Source: Akanthomyces muscarius (lineage: Eukaryota > Ascomycota > Sordariomycetes > Hypocreales > Cordycipitaceae). From it: a stretch of DNA of 64,000 bases. Under the pieces are notes generated by a model, which searched no databases, had not been told where the DNA came from, and saw nothing but the letters and a program-made list of their open reading frames with translations. Position numbers and translations under genes: made by a program. Position 1 is the first letter of the stretch, and every line of letters starts with the position of its first letter. The stretch spans positions 4,464,001 to 4,528,000 of the forward strand of contig NC_079241.1 of the NCBI RefSeq assembly GCF_028009165.1, written 5' to 3'. Below, piece by piece: positions 23,501 through 35,207 of this stretch.

Positions 23501-26364
23501 GGCTGCTACATGGTCCCTGCTCAGCTTGCGGCCATCGTGGCAGGCCGGGCAGAAAGCCAGTGTGGATATCGTGACAGCTGGGTGCTTCGGGGTTCGTCGC
23601 GTGTCTAATGACCCAGGTGAAGTAGAAATGAAGAACTCTTTAATTTGAAGAAATCTATATGTATATCGAAATCTGAAACCGGCGAGGTTGAGTACAAGGC
23701 AGACGTCTCTGTCAATCCCGTATGCGGCCGTCTTACGAGACCGGCCACTGGCCCACGATGCGACCGAATGCGCCGTGATGCTTGAGCCGGCAAACTAAAT
23801 AATTCATTTCTGGCAAAGATGCGTTCATGTCACATTACTGATTGCAAGGCAGATTTTTGCGTTTGTTTTCTCTGTACACAAAGTCTGAGAGGGCGCAACT
23901 GACTCTCCAGCCAAAGCGAGCGCCAGCGCTCTCTGTACGTTTCACAGCGTCGCAGAAAAGGCCTATTGCAGCTCGTAAGCCCGAAAATCTCCATGCAGAT
24001 GTGTCTTTTCCCCTTTGGAAGCGCAATGTCTCTTTTTCTTATATCGGCAGCAATGCTTCAAGCACAAGAGCACAAGGCAGTCACGCAGCGCACAAAGTCA
24101 GCACTTGATGCGGTCTATCCAATTGCACTACCTGGTTCTCGTCTACGAAGCCTTGCGCAACCTCTCATTTTCCGTTGCACGACAGGCTTCAGCCCAAGGA
24201 GGCTGCCCAGCCAGGCAAGCCGACAGTCGGCAAGTTCGCTCCGCCCTCCCCGTCTAAATAAGGCGGCCGTGCGACCGACTGACAAGAAATTGGCAAATGC
24301 AATAGACCAGAGCCCAGAGTCACGTACAACTACCAGTACACTTGCACTGCCAGCCTGGCATGCATTTCCGTGTAACTTAGTTGAACTGCCACCGCCGTCT
24401 TCCTTCGATTTCCGTTCACCCCCCTCCCCCGGGGGGGCCAGCGTCCTTGCAAGGCAAAACTAGGCACAATGACATGACTGCTGGTATGTGCGTTGATCCC
24501 GGCCCAAGGACATGCACCTCGCCTCCGCCATCAGAGTTACCAAGGAAGTATCTTTGGTGTTTCGGCATTTCCCTTTTTTCGCTGGTGTAATCCTGTGACC
24601 GTCTTCCTCTGCGGGCGACCGTCCAAAGCGGATCCAAGGGTTCTTTGCTCGTCGGCAGGCTGCGTTACCCAAAAACTCGGATATTTTCTTTGAGGTCGGA
24701 AGGCAGCGGACAATAAGACTGATGGCAGGCGATGATTCTTTTCAATAGAAAAGCGGTATATCCTAATCGTCGGGATTGGCGATGCGTTGTTCTCGCGCCT
24801 TCCCGTCAGTCAAGTGGCTCTGTGCGACCTGCCACTTCGGCCAGATGCTTGGCCACCGCCCAGGCCTTGACTATGGCCTGCCTTTTCTTTGTTCTACGGG
24901 TAGATACATTCGCGTGCAATATATATTAGCGCGTTCAAAGTAGAATAATTACCATGCTATGTACATTTAGTTATATGTAGCGTCCCGAGGCGCCAGGAGC
25001 ATCGAGGATAGGTGGCCCGTGTATCTATAGCATCCCCAGCACATTGATAGTTCTTCCATTTCTTTCCGTATTCCATCTCATCGCACAATGTCTCGTACTA
25101 AGCATGGAAGTTTGTGTCCCCATCACATCTTTCGATTATGCACTTACCCTTTTGGCGGTGTGGCTGGCGTGTTGTTCCCGAACGTGCTCTGTACAACACC
25201 AGTCTCTGCTTTGTCAGTCTCGAGTCCCAGCTGCTGTCGCGCGATACCGCGGACTTCAAAGCAGCTTTGCACAACGTTTCACAACGTTGCACGACATTTG
25301 ACACAAAATCTGCACGTTTGGGGGGGCGTGTGCTTTACCCAAAGCCCTCGCTCCTTTGTGGTTGAGAGATGTAGAGGATACAGAGCGACCAGGATTCTTG
25401 CATGTATATTACACAGTCAACGGTGCAGATGTAACCTCTTTACGTTTTCTATTGCATGGAAATTGGATAGTGATAGGCTGCCTGTAGTTTCGAAACCGCC
25501 TTGTTTGAAAGCAAGGCTTTGTGTGACGCCGCTCGCCGTCGGCCTACCGGTCAGTGATGGCACATTCACATGCACAAATATTGTCTTCACCTACTTCAGG
25601 GGTCGCTTTCCGGTTTAAAGAAGAACCAATACAATTCATTGCTAACCGAAACAAATATGTCTACATAAGAAGAAGAGTACCACAAAGCATCTTGGGCAAA
25701 AAGAACAACCAGAGCAGTTGAGAAAGGCACAGATAAAATGATAAACCCATGGAAAGAAGTGACATCCAAGGCAGAAAGTGGCACAAGATAGTCCGCGTCA
25801 CCTTGGACACCGCTCAATGACGCAGCTTTGCAGTGCCCTGCAGGACACGGCAAGCACAAAAGTAGGTGTGAGTGAGAAAGTAATTGGGTATAACAAAATC
25901 AATACGGCCAGGCTGAGAATAGCGGCATGACCAAGATCAAACCAGCCTAACTGCTAAACTCACAGAGCCGCTCTCAAGCAGTCACCGTGTGACTCATCAC
26001 CACGACAAAATCAACTTGTCAAGGAGCAACTCGTCCTTTATCCAGTACCATCATCCTTTCTTTCATATGGTGTACTTTGAAACAGACCGTCGTGGGCGTG
26101 CGAGTTGCCTAATTAGAGTATATATCATGTCGTTGATCATGATCGAGTAAACAATATTTGCGAGACCGTGAAACCTTGACAAGAAAGAAGCGCAAACAGA
26201 ACAGTACCCCGAAGCAATCATAAAAGAGCAAGTTGAAAAAGCAAACCCCGAGACCCAGGCAAAAAAAGAAAGAAGAATGACAAGAGGAGGAAGATACAGC
26301 AAAGACCAATCTTGGCGCCTCATCCGCCAGGGGTCTTGGAACGGCGTCTCTTGTTCTGTGCAGT

Positions 26365-28779
26365 CTAAGCACTTTCAAGAGGAGGCACATAGGAATAGTT
26401 GAAATCCAGGAGGCCGTCCAGCATCCAGTGCTGAGGATCGAAGAAGTCGAAATTGCCGTCGCCGTACCCGCCAATCATTGGGTTTGAAGTAATGGGCGTC
26501 GCTGCGGATAGACCCGTCGCGCCCGGCGTCAAAGCAGCAGTCGTGGTGAGCATATTATTAGGGGTAGGGGTGGGAATGGTCATGAGCGTGCTATCGAGCT
26601 GAGAGGATGCGGCTGAAGATTCATTGGCGGAATCTGGGTTGGTTGGGTTCTTCATGGCGGCTGCAGTAGATCATTGGTTAGCTGATTGGACATCGTCGCG
26701 ATAAAGCATGGATTAGGGGCTGGTGACTCGCCTAGCTGAGCCTGGAGCCCTGAAAACTTACCACCCTCCAAGGAACCGCGCCCTTGTGCTTGGTATTCTT
26801 CACGCCATCTCCAAACGGAGTCAAACACAAGACTCATGCTGTGACGGCAACGGACCTTGAGCTGCAAAGTATCGTCCATCTGAATCGGAGTCTCGTCCTC
26901 GCGGTTGAAGGCAGGGTTGCTGCCGTCCAAGCGCGCACCGTTCCACATTTGAACCATCAATTCCGCCAAACGCCATTGGAGGTCATTGTTGACGACGCTG
27001 GTTTGTCGAATGGCTCGAATAGACAGGTGGAATAGGTTGCGACCACGCGCAAAGTCAATCGTCTTGGCGAAAAATGATCGCATGAGCTTGAGAACTGTAA
27101 ACGCAGCAGCAACCAGCATCTGTTGAATGAAGTTGGTGGCGTAGAGAAGAAACGTGCCCTTGAAGTTATCGCGGGGCGACGTGACCTTGTCGGCTTCCAG
27201 AAGCTCGTCAAGAAAATTGGTAGTTGCGCGCCAGAGACCAACAAGGTCATCCATGTAGCCTGGGGTCTTGCTCGAGTCAAAGAAACCAGCCAGACGCATA
27301 TGCAGTCCGGCTGCTCGCAGGTGAAGGCCGACAATGGGGCCTAGGTTTTGAGACATGACGGACGCATGCAGCTCTGCGTAATCCCGGCGATAGACGCGCA
27401 TTAACATGGCGCGATGCTCGTCACCCGCGACTCCCCTGGGGTCACTGGCATTACTATACATTTCCTTGGATACTTTGTCGCAGAAACGTTCAATCTGCAG
27501 ACGGGCTTCGAGTTCGGGGGTCAAGCGAAAGGCGGCGTCATCTCCGGGGCGCAATGCCAAAGTCCAGTCATATAAAGTCGAGGCGGGCTGGCCATAGCCT
27601 GTTCCGACATTTTGGGCGACAATGTTGCAAACGGCCCAGGTTGTGACACGATCTGACAGCTGTTCTCTGTTAAGCTCGACTGACGTTCGTGAAAAGTCTT
27701 GAATGTTGTTCGGGCGGTGCAGACCGATACCAGTAGCCGTCTTCATCATGACTCCGCACAGAATGTGGGTGGGATCGGAGGCTGTGGTGCTGGTGGGCAG
27801 AGGCCATGCGCAGAGCAGACACATTGCCTTGACGACGTAGTAATTGCTTGGGACCTCACCAATGGTGGTCCACAGAAATCTGGTCAAAGGGTCGGACAAT
27901 TTCTTGATCAGACCTGGCGACCCTTCGGGATCAAATCGGCGCGCGGCGACAGCAACAATAGACCAGAACAAGAGCGGGTGCTGTTGAAAGTACTGGTCCG
28001 GGGGCTGGCCAGGGTTCAAAAATGGGAGGAAGGGATGGTAGAAGGCGAAGAACTCGTTAAAGAGGTGTGTGACATGCTCGTCAGTCAAGCGAACGGTCTC
28101 GAGCTCGTGAGAGTAGTGCGGCATGCCGTATGGCCCTCCGCCACGCTTAAGATGGAGGAGGGAGTTGACAGCCTCGTCGGAGATGAGAGAGGGTTGGCGG
28201 GTATGATTGTAGTTGGGGGTGGTGGTAGCAGGCGAGGCCACTTCGTCGCCGTCATCCATCGAGTATCCTTGGGCTTGCGCGCGGTTGAGGTTTCGTCGGA
28301 GGCGGTCAATTTCCTTTTCCATCTCGGCGTGCTTGGAGCGCTTGCCTACGCGCTTGAAGTTGGTCTCGATCTTGCACTCGAGCTTGAGGCGAATGCAGCG
28401 AGAGCATGGCTGCCAAGGATCCTGTATGACGTTGCAGCGGAGCTATATGCAATTGGCGCAGGTTAGCAAACATGGGTGACGATTGGTGCGCAAGCAGTGG
28501 TGCTGTTGGTGGTGGCGGGCGGCCACTGGGAAGACAGAAGGAAGGCTGACTCACCTTTTGCTGGCGGCACTCGTTGCAAGCCCGCTTGACGCCGGGCTGG
28601 CGCTTCTTGTCATTGTCGCCGTGGTCATCCTCGTTGCCGCTGCCGGGGCTGCTCTCGAGGTGCGAAGGGCCGCCGGTGCTTCTCTTTCGCTTGTGTGCGC
28701 CGTTGCCGTGGCGGGAGCTGGCCGGGCTTGTCGGGCTCTGGGCGGCGGATCCCCCGCGGGCGACAGAGGATCCGTCCAT
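26365..28779 (-). CDS. Leu3-type Zn2Cys6 transcription factor
   Basis: Exons are 28779-28555, 28442-26762 and 26660-26365, giving 733 residues. Both introns show clear signals (GTGAGT...GCTAACC...ATATAG and GTAAGT...GCTAAC...CTGCAG). I start at the ATG at 28779; the frame is open further upstream but has no ATG. The zinc cluster (residues ~68-100, CNECRQQK-LRCN...CSRCIRLKLEC) has the spacing C-X2-C-X6-C-X9-C-X2-C-X6-C. The X9 loop and the following basic linker (FKRVGKRSK) are those of the Leu3 family, which controls branched-chain amino acid synthesis in yeast through 2-isopropylmalate. A short heptad region (EKEIDRLRRNL) follows, then the fungal transcription-factor middle homology region. 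The C-terminus (FDFFDPQHWMLDGLLDFNYSYV) is acidic-aromatic and may be the activation domain. Pezizomycotina have several Leu3-like paralogues, so the precise target pathway is uncertain. Confidence 0.85.
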
Positions 28780-30189
28780 GCGGCGCCGAGAGGGTATGGG
28801 GAAGTGATGGTAGGGCAATCAGAGCAGCGAAGAAAGCTGCGTTTTCGGGTCGCACTGGTCGGGAGATATAACTGTTGGTGGTGAAGAGGAGGAGCGTGGG
28901 CCGAATGCGGAGGGGAAGGAGGCGGTGATGGTGGTTTGGAGGATGACAAGGCGTCGTTGACGGGCGGCCAGAAGAGCGGCGGTCCGCAGACAAGGTCCGA
29001 TTAGTTTTGGCCGTGGCTTGGCTGGCTGGCTGGCTGGCTGGCTTGGCTGGCCTCGCTGGTTCACTTTCACTGGCACGACTGGCTAGGTAGTTACTACAGA
29101 TTAGGTATTATTCTTCCTCTGTCTGCCCGCCTGGCAATAATAAAAATATTTTTCTTGCACTTGCCGGGCCGTTGAAACCCACGAACTTGGTGCGGGGACA
29201 AGCCACGGCGAATTGAGAAATGCTACTGGCACAGCGAGTGCTAGCGCCTGTGAGCTACTGTGAGTCCCCTGTAAAAAGAGCACGCTAGCAGCGTTCAGTC
29301 GCCGGACGACTCCGTATTAAAAGTGAGTCTTGCAGCAATTGGCGTCATGCCATTGGATGGCGAGACGGTCCGCGGTCACGTGTGGACTCCACTTCGCTCC
29401 GGCTGAAATGCGGCGGGCAGGCACTGCGACTGACCAGATGCGCTGAAACCCACTGTAATAATAATGAGCAGCTGGAGTCGAGTGCGTTGTCGCGCCGCGA
29501 AGATGCGCGAACCTCTGGAGAAGGCTTGACTCCAGGAGGGGCTTGCAGACTTGCGGGCTTGCGGGGAGGCGCACAGAGGCTGCTGCAGAGTGGGTGGCTT
29601 TGGGGGGGGCTGGAGTCTCCCACGCAACAGAGTCAAGACGACGCTGGCCCAAAGTGTAAAAGTAATTGTCCATCGTTCCGTTGGCCAGCTCCCGTATCAA
29701 TGCGGAGTTGCCCCCTTTGCACATACGATGGCTGCAGCAAGACGTCTTGTCTTGTTCCCACAATCGACCAACTAACCTCTTTATCCGACACGCAGGATCC
29801 TCGAGGTTGCAGCCTTCGCCCGCGGGAACAGCTGGTCTGTTCTCTCTTCTTCGGCCAGCTGCCCCGCCAGCTAAATACACTAGCCAAAGTCTCTTGACCT
29901 CTCGTGCCAGGCCGCTCCGTTCCGCGACTCCTACGCCTCATGTCCATCTCTTCATTGCTTCGCAACTAGCCTCATCATCAGCCTTTCAAAAGAAAACAAT
30001 TCGCACAATTCTGCAGCCGCCTGCTCAGCCGCTTCCGCCCTCGTCGTATTCCTGCAGCTTGCAGTATCACTTCCGAAGCTGCACTCTGCATTCCGCCCCA
30101 ACCACCCACCGTTACCACCCTCTCACCTCATCCCTTGTCTCCCACCGCTTGCTGCCGCTGCGCGCGCCGCCTCGTTTTCACATCTCCAG
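28780..30189. other. intergenic region between the Leu3-like gene and the candidate small gene
   Basis: The 28780-29000 part is GA-rich on the plus strand, as expected of the leader of the minus-strand Leu3-like gene. The 29880-30189 part is strongly CT-rich on the plus strand and ends CATCTCCAG just before an ATG, as expected of the leader of a plus-strand gene. Open frames between them show no family motif. Confidence 0.5.
29014..29051. repeat. (GGCT)n microsatellite
   Basis: A run of GGCT units, interrupted once by an extra TT, lies about 240 nt upstream of the Leu3-like start codon, in the probable promoter. It is a candidate length-variable locus. Confidence 0.8.
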
Positions 30190-30479
30190 ATGACTAGCCC
30201 CAAAGAGGCTCGTCCGCCTGTCAAGAGGGCGCTGAAGCCAGCGCCGCCCCAAGCCAACCTCACAGTCCTCCCCCATTGTCACGTCCACTCCACCCACCCC
30301 AAGCACCAAGTTGAGCTATTAGCCGTGCCAGGGTCCCAGCCTGGTGAGCAATCCTCCAGTTGACCGCCCACTAATAGCTTTTCTCGTTGTTGATACCCGA
30401 TTCAGAAGTCATCCATATCAACACGAACGCTGTCCCACAGCCATTTTTAGATGCCGCTCTACTCCAAAAGGAACCCTGA
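30190..30479 (+). CDS. candidate unannotated small gene, 75 residues, two exons
   Basis: An ATG (30190) follows a ~300-base CT-rich leader. Exon 1 (30190-30343) encodes MTSPKEARPPVKRALKPAPP and onward to PGSQP. The intron has donor GTGAGC, branch-like CACTAAT, a pyrimidine stretch and acceptor GATTCAG. Exon 2 (30406-30479) begins in the matching phase and encodes EVIHINTNAVPQPFLDAALL before a TGA. The joined frame is 228 nt. I do not recognise the product. The exon-2 codons and hydrophobic pattern look protein-like. It could be a real small gene, or the intact 5' end of a gene whose 3' part has been lost, because the frame stops abruptly. Confidence 0.35.
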
Positions 30480-31419
30480 CGGAGCCCTCACCACGACGAC
30501 ATGACTCGTTTGCCAGAATTCAAGTAGGGGCAGGTTCAAAGTCTAATATACCCAGTAATAACCAGAGGAATCCAGTCATTGTTTAGACGGGCTTCGTCCC
30601 GATCTCACTGCGTCTTGCCCGTCTGTCTACCAGTAAAGCCAGCCAATCAGTGGGGCCCAGCCATCAGTCCAGCCATCAGTTCCAGGTCCGGTGCTATTTC
30701 CAATCGACCGACGATACAAGCTACACAAAGACTGGGAAACGGGGCCTCTTGTCTCGGGACACGACCTGCTCTGCCTGATCGGGCCTCTGATCCGCCACCG
30801 GCATGGGCACGGCGTTCCGGCCCGGGTGATATTGGTCACGCGCCTGTTGATCCAGGTTTACTCACAACGACAGGCAGCCTTGCACGCTCTCCACGCACCC
30901 GAGATCTCGTGATTAGCATTTTCGTTTTCTCTAATAATTGTCAAGCTGCTGGTGGGAGGACTATTCGTCGCACCGAACATAGCAGTCGTCTAAAACGCAC
31001 CCTGCATGGGCGATTGTCATTGGTGCGGCTGGATACCGTGGTAGACCTCTCAACCACACATACTGTCGCGCAGCCTCCATTTGGTACCGAAATAGAAAAA
31101 ATCAGATTAAGAAAAATAAATCATTCCCGTTGTGCACTTTCCAGCACCTAATTTGATATTCTCAGCCTCTTCTCATCGTAAACGACGTCCATATAGGGTA
31201 TTCGTGCATTCTAATCGCATATCGATAAGACCACCTCACGTAATCAGAGTCGCTGGCGCTCGGGAAATTTTGACATCAAAGGAGAAGCCAAGCTTGCATA
31301 GCTACTGTAGCAATCGCCGTCATCGCAAAAACACAATAGCCCGACAACAAACATCGTCGACACCGCGCCGCCTATACCACATCTCCCAACCCATCTCACG
31401 TATACAAAACATCATCAAA
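30480..31419. other. TIM10 promoter region
   Basis: No gene is seen here. The last ~300 bases before the TIM10 start are A-rich with short CT patches, typical of a leader that ends ACATCATCAAA just before the ATG. Confidence 0.5.
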
Positions 31420-31936
31420 ATGTCTTTCCTCGGAATGGGCCGCCCTCAACCTACCTCAGAGCAGAAGATTGCTGCCGTCGAGGGCGAGATGCGCATGATG
31501 GCCGACACCTACAACCGGTAAGCACAACCGCCGCTCCAACGAACCTCTGGCAATTTATTAGCGTCGCATCATTCCCCGGCCTCCATTGGCATCAAATTGG
31601 CTGCGAAAACGCAGCTGACGGAGCGCTTTGCGATGCGACTTGGGATTGCACGGTGGCCGGTTGACGATGGGGGCAAGCCTCGGGCCACGCCAGCTTGCGC
31701 ATAGTCGATGCCAACATTTTCTAACGAAGGCCATGAATAGTCTGCAAAAGTCGTGCCAGAAAAAGTGCATCCCCACCGACTACCGCGAGGGCGAGCTCAA
31801 CAAGGGCGAGTCCGTCTGCCTCGACCGCTGCACCGCCAAGTTCCTCGACACCTCGATGAAGGTCAGTGAGATTATGCAGCAGCAGGGTGGCGCGCAGCAG
31901 GGCGCCGGAGGCGGTGCCACCGGCGGCCTCTTCTAA
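31420..31936 (+). CDS. tim10: mitochondrial import inner-membrane translocase subunit Tim10
   Basis: Small Tim chaperone of the mitochondrial intermembrane space. With Tim9 it carries hydrophobic carrier precursors to the TIM22 complex. Exon 1 is 31420-31517 and exon 2 is 31741-31936; the 223-nt intron begins GTAAGC and ends TTTTCTAAC...GAATAG. The product is 97 residues. It starts [11 protein letters not shown], close to yeast Tim10, and carries the twin CX3C motifs (C38-KK-C42 region CQKKC and C59-C63 CLDRC) joined by [11 protein letters not shown]. These cysteines form the two disulphides after oxidation by Mia40. A short Gln/Gly-rich tail ends the protein. There is no presequence, as expected for this class. 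Confidence 0.96.
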
Positions 31937-32451
31937 ACGAAATATGCCTACCCAGCAAGAAATCTCGAACAACCGGGGACGCTCTCTTCCTTCACCCTTT
32001 CCGATGGGTAAGGGCATATTACAAGTGCAAGAAAGAACCAAAAAAAAAGGCGACATGAAGCTTGTCACATCACTGTACAATAGAATAGACTCGGACGGGC
32101 GGATTATGATAAGAGTTGGATTTTGGTGTGGGAGAAGAAAGTTTGCACAAGGTATGCAAACAGTCGGGGAGTAGTCACGGAGGCGCATCATGTCGCGATA
32201 CACTTCCCAGTACCCCAAAAAACACATAGAAATCTCAACTATGAAAGAACCATACAGTATGCATGTAATACCATGAAATTTATATTTGGCAGTTATTAAA
32301 CAAACGACATGCTTGTTTCCGAATCCGAATAGTTTCGCCCTTTCCAAACGTAGATGCCAAATGATGAAGCTAATGATGCTATGATCCAGGACTCCGTGCA
32401 CGCAACAATCAAACAATCTATAATGTGAAAGATACAAGAAAAGCCCAAATC
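31937..32451. other. convergent 3' region between TIM10 and the Stb6-like gene
   Basis: The TIM10 and Stb6-like genes converge here. The sequence is AT-rich and presumably holds both 3' UTRs. I see no gene; frames reading through here are antisense to TIM10. Confidence 0.5.
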
Positions 32452-35207
32452 CTACAAGGAGCGTGTAATGTTGGGTCCCGTCCCGACGCCCGTCAGGGTC
32501 CTCACAAACCAGTGCAGCCAGCTCTCCGTCTCGAGCTGCGTCTTGAGCTTGTCCGCGCGGCTCTCCACGTCGACGACCTGCCGCTCAAAGAGGACGATGC
32601 CCTCCTCCACCTCGTGGACCTTGAACACGAGCGCGTTGATCTCGTACTCGAGCTGTGCCACCATCGTCTCCAGCTCCTTAATGCTGAGCTCGAGGCCCTG
32701 CTTCTCGTCCGCGATGATGCCCTCCGAGTCCATGCGCACGCGCTCGCACGCCTCGTTGAGCTGGCGGTAGTGCGTCTGCAGCTCCGCCACGTCCTTGCCG
32801 TACCGCTCGTCGAGCGCCTCCACGAGCTTGATCTTCTCGCCGACCCACGGCCCGACACCGTTGACCATCAGGTCCACTTGCTGGGCCAACTGCGCAAGGA
32901 TCTCTGCCTTCGCGGCCGCAGCATCGGCATCGTTCTCGGCCGAGTCGCTTATGGGAAGGATTTCTTCCCAGTCAAGGATGGCTTCCTCTGCGTTGGAAAA
33001 AGACAGCCGTCGCGGATACCGACTCTCGTTTAGAGTGTAATTGACCACCGTGGTAGGGGCCGGGGAGCTGTGTCGACGGCACAGTCTCAAGTATCTTTGG
33101 TCGCCTGTCCTTTCGGATTCTAGCAGCGGTCCTTCAAAGTCGGTCTCGTCGACGGCGGAGCGAACAGCCGATGGTGCCCGCGACAATACTTCGTCGCGAA
33201 CTTCCGCACCGAGAGCTTCAAGGTGCTCATTGTCGGGACCCCTGGGTAGATGCCCTACCTGAGTCTCGCTGTGAGAGAATGCTGCGTCGGCAGAAGCTGG
33301 TTCCAAGACGTTGCCCTGCAGTCCTCGAAGCGCATATGCGTCACCGCGGCGAAGAGCTGCCAGGTATTCTTCCGGCTTTTCCTTCCACGTGAATGCTCTT
33401 CCCACCGTGGGAGGACCGCTCACGATGCCAGAACTGCGCGCATTGTCCATGCCCATATTCAAGCCTTGCAAATGTTCAGGCAAATCATCTCTGTTAGAGC
33501 TTGATGGCCATCGCCCATGCCCTCTTCGGCTACCCCCCACGGCATCCTTGATACGACCCAGACCAGACTTGGCGTTTCCTGCTACGCTCTTGAAAACAGC
33601 CCTGCGGCTACCGTCTCGATCGCCAAAGCTGTCATAGCTAGCACCTGTGCCCATTCTGCTGGGCGTCGCCGCCTGGAGATCGTCTGATCGCCCAACGGCG
33701 GCTTCGTCGTCTACCTGTGGCGCAGTTGCTGCACGCGACACGGGATTTGATACGTCGCTGCGCCCGAGCAAAAGACCACCGAGCTCGTGATCCAAGTCTC
33801 GCGACCCTAGGGGAGCCCTCCGTTGCTTGCCATGCCAGAGCCATTTTGATTGCTCTCCGTAGGCCAGTTTGATAAACCTGTCCAGATCTAGCGTTTCCAC
33901 GTCGGCAAGGCCACCCTTGTCTTTGCCTGAAACCATGTCCATGACAATTTCACCTCGCTTCCCGCCGATTCCAGTCACTGTCGAGTTGACAGCTTTCTGA
34001 ACGCCCCACCCTTCGCCGGAGGCAGCTTTGGCAGTAGAGTTATGGAGGCGGAAGAGGGTTTGCCTATCTAACCGTCGAGTCTTGTCCAGCTTTTGCGCTT
34101 TCTGAAAGTATGAAATGCCGCGCTTCGTGCTTTCAATGTCGAAAACATCTTTCGAGACCGGAGCACCCTGCCAGCCCAGACGGTTTCTGGCACCCATGAG
34201 CATACCAAGCAGCGCAGCAACGGTCGAAGGACCCAGGATGCCATCAGAGGGCTCATAGTTGTAGTGTTCAGCGCCAATCTCTGTCCACCAGTCGCCAATG
34301 GCGGCTTCCGTGACATCGCAAAGTAGACCATCAATGTATTCAGGCTCTAGCTTATCGAACATGTACAGCGCAACCTGGCAGAGCTTAACCAGTTCTGTCA
34401 CGGACTGCATAAAAGGGATGCGTTCAGATGTCTTGTATAGCTGGTGAAATTTCGACCGTGTCGCTTCGGGTGGCTCAGTCAGGGTGAGACCTGACCGGCC
34501 AGCGCATCCCAGGCGTTTCAAGTCTTCATTGACAATGAATGTCTGTCGGTGTCGTCGAATATCACCGTCCGGGACTGGTATAACAGTCAAGGACGAAGGG
34601 AAATTGCTCAGGTTCGTCACCAGCAGCTGTCCCATGCCAGTCTCCTTGGGACGCGCATGGTATTGGTTGGCAGCATTGAAATAGAGCTGCAATCTCGTGG
34701 ACCACAATGCATTATCGTCAGGTATAGCGAGAATGCCAACAGAGATTCGGTCTTTATCGTCGCCCGTGTGCGTGGCTACTACTAGGGTTGGTGATTTTCG
34801 AGAGCATGCCCACTGTTCGACGAGATAGAGCTCGTATCCGGAGAGGAAGGTTTGGCGTTCGACGAGAGAGACGTAGGGTTCGTTTTGGAGAAATCTGAGG
34901 ACATAAAAGGATCATAGATTAGTACAGTTGTCCGTAGTACCAGCTCTGGAGAGAGCGGAAGTGCTGCGTTTGACCCAACGTACCTGAAGGCTACGGGATC
35001 AGGAAAGATGACATGTCTCCTGGGTATAACGGCGGTTGCCAGCGCTTGGGCCGCCGCATCTTGGATTTGCGCATCTGTGGAGGGGTTTGGCCCATCGCGG
35101 GCGCCAGCTCGAGTCTTTATACGCTCGATTCCTCTGGCTGGCGCGGAAGGCTCTTGGTGTTGGTGCCGGCCGTCCTGCGACGCTGGGATAGGCATCATGA
35201 AAGACAT
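32452..35207 (-). CDS. Stb6/Stb2-like Sin3-binding protein
   Basis: Exon 1 is 35207-34984 and exon 2 is 34894-32452, giving 888 residues. The intron starts GTACGTTGG and ends CCTCAG. Splicing yields IFPDPVAFR-FLQNEPYVSLVERQ, followed by GYELYLVEQWACSRK, the conserved N-terminal signature of fungal Stb6-like proteins. I start at the ATG at 35207 (MSFMMPIPASQDG). Residues ~60-330 form the conserved globular part, a middle ~250 residues are Ser/Gly-rich and probably disordered, and the last ~200 form a long coiled coil (heptads from AKAEILAQLAQQ to KLKTQLETES) ending in WLHWFVRTL. Yeast Stb2 and Stb6 were found as Sin3-interacting proteins, so a role with the Rpd3/Sin3 histone deacetylase is inferred from family only. 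The gene is divergent from RMD5. Confidence 0.75.

Larger units (their letters stand above)
15213..26364. other. 11.2 kb gene desert upstream of the unknown regulator
   Basis: No protein family, tRNA or mobile element is recognisable. The part next to 15213 (to about 16.2 kb) is the likely leader and promoter of the minus-strand regulator. The part next to 26364 is the 3' region of the Leu3-like gene. In between there are only short frames, the longest near 22832-23422 and 25088-25618, with no family-like motif. A strong CT-rich block at 20228-20510 suggests a plus-strand transcription start. Confidence 0.6.

Noticed and set aside
25088..25618. A 176-codon Cys/Ser-rich plus-strand frame
   Set aside because: No signal peptide at its ATG, no regular cysteine pattern, and no supporting leader; treated as chance.
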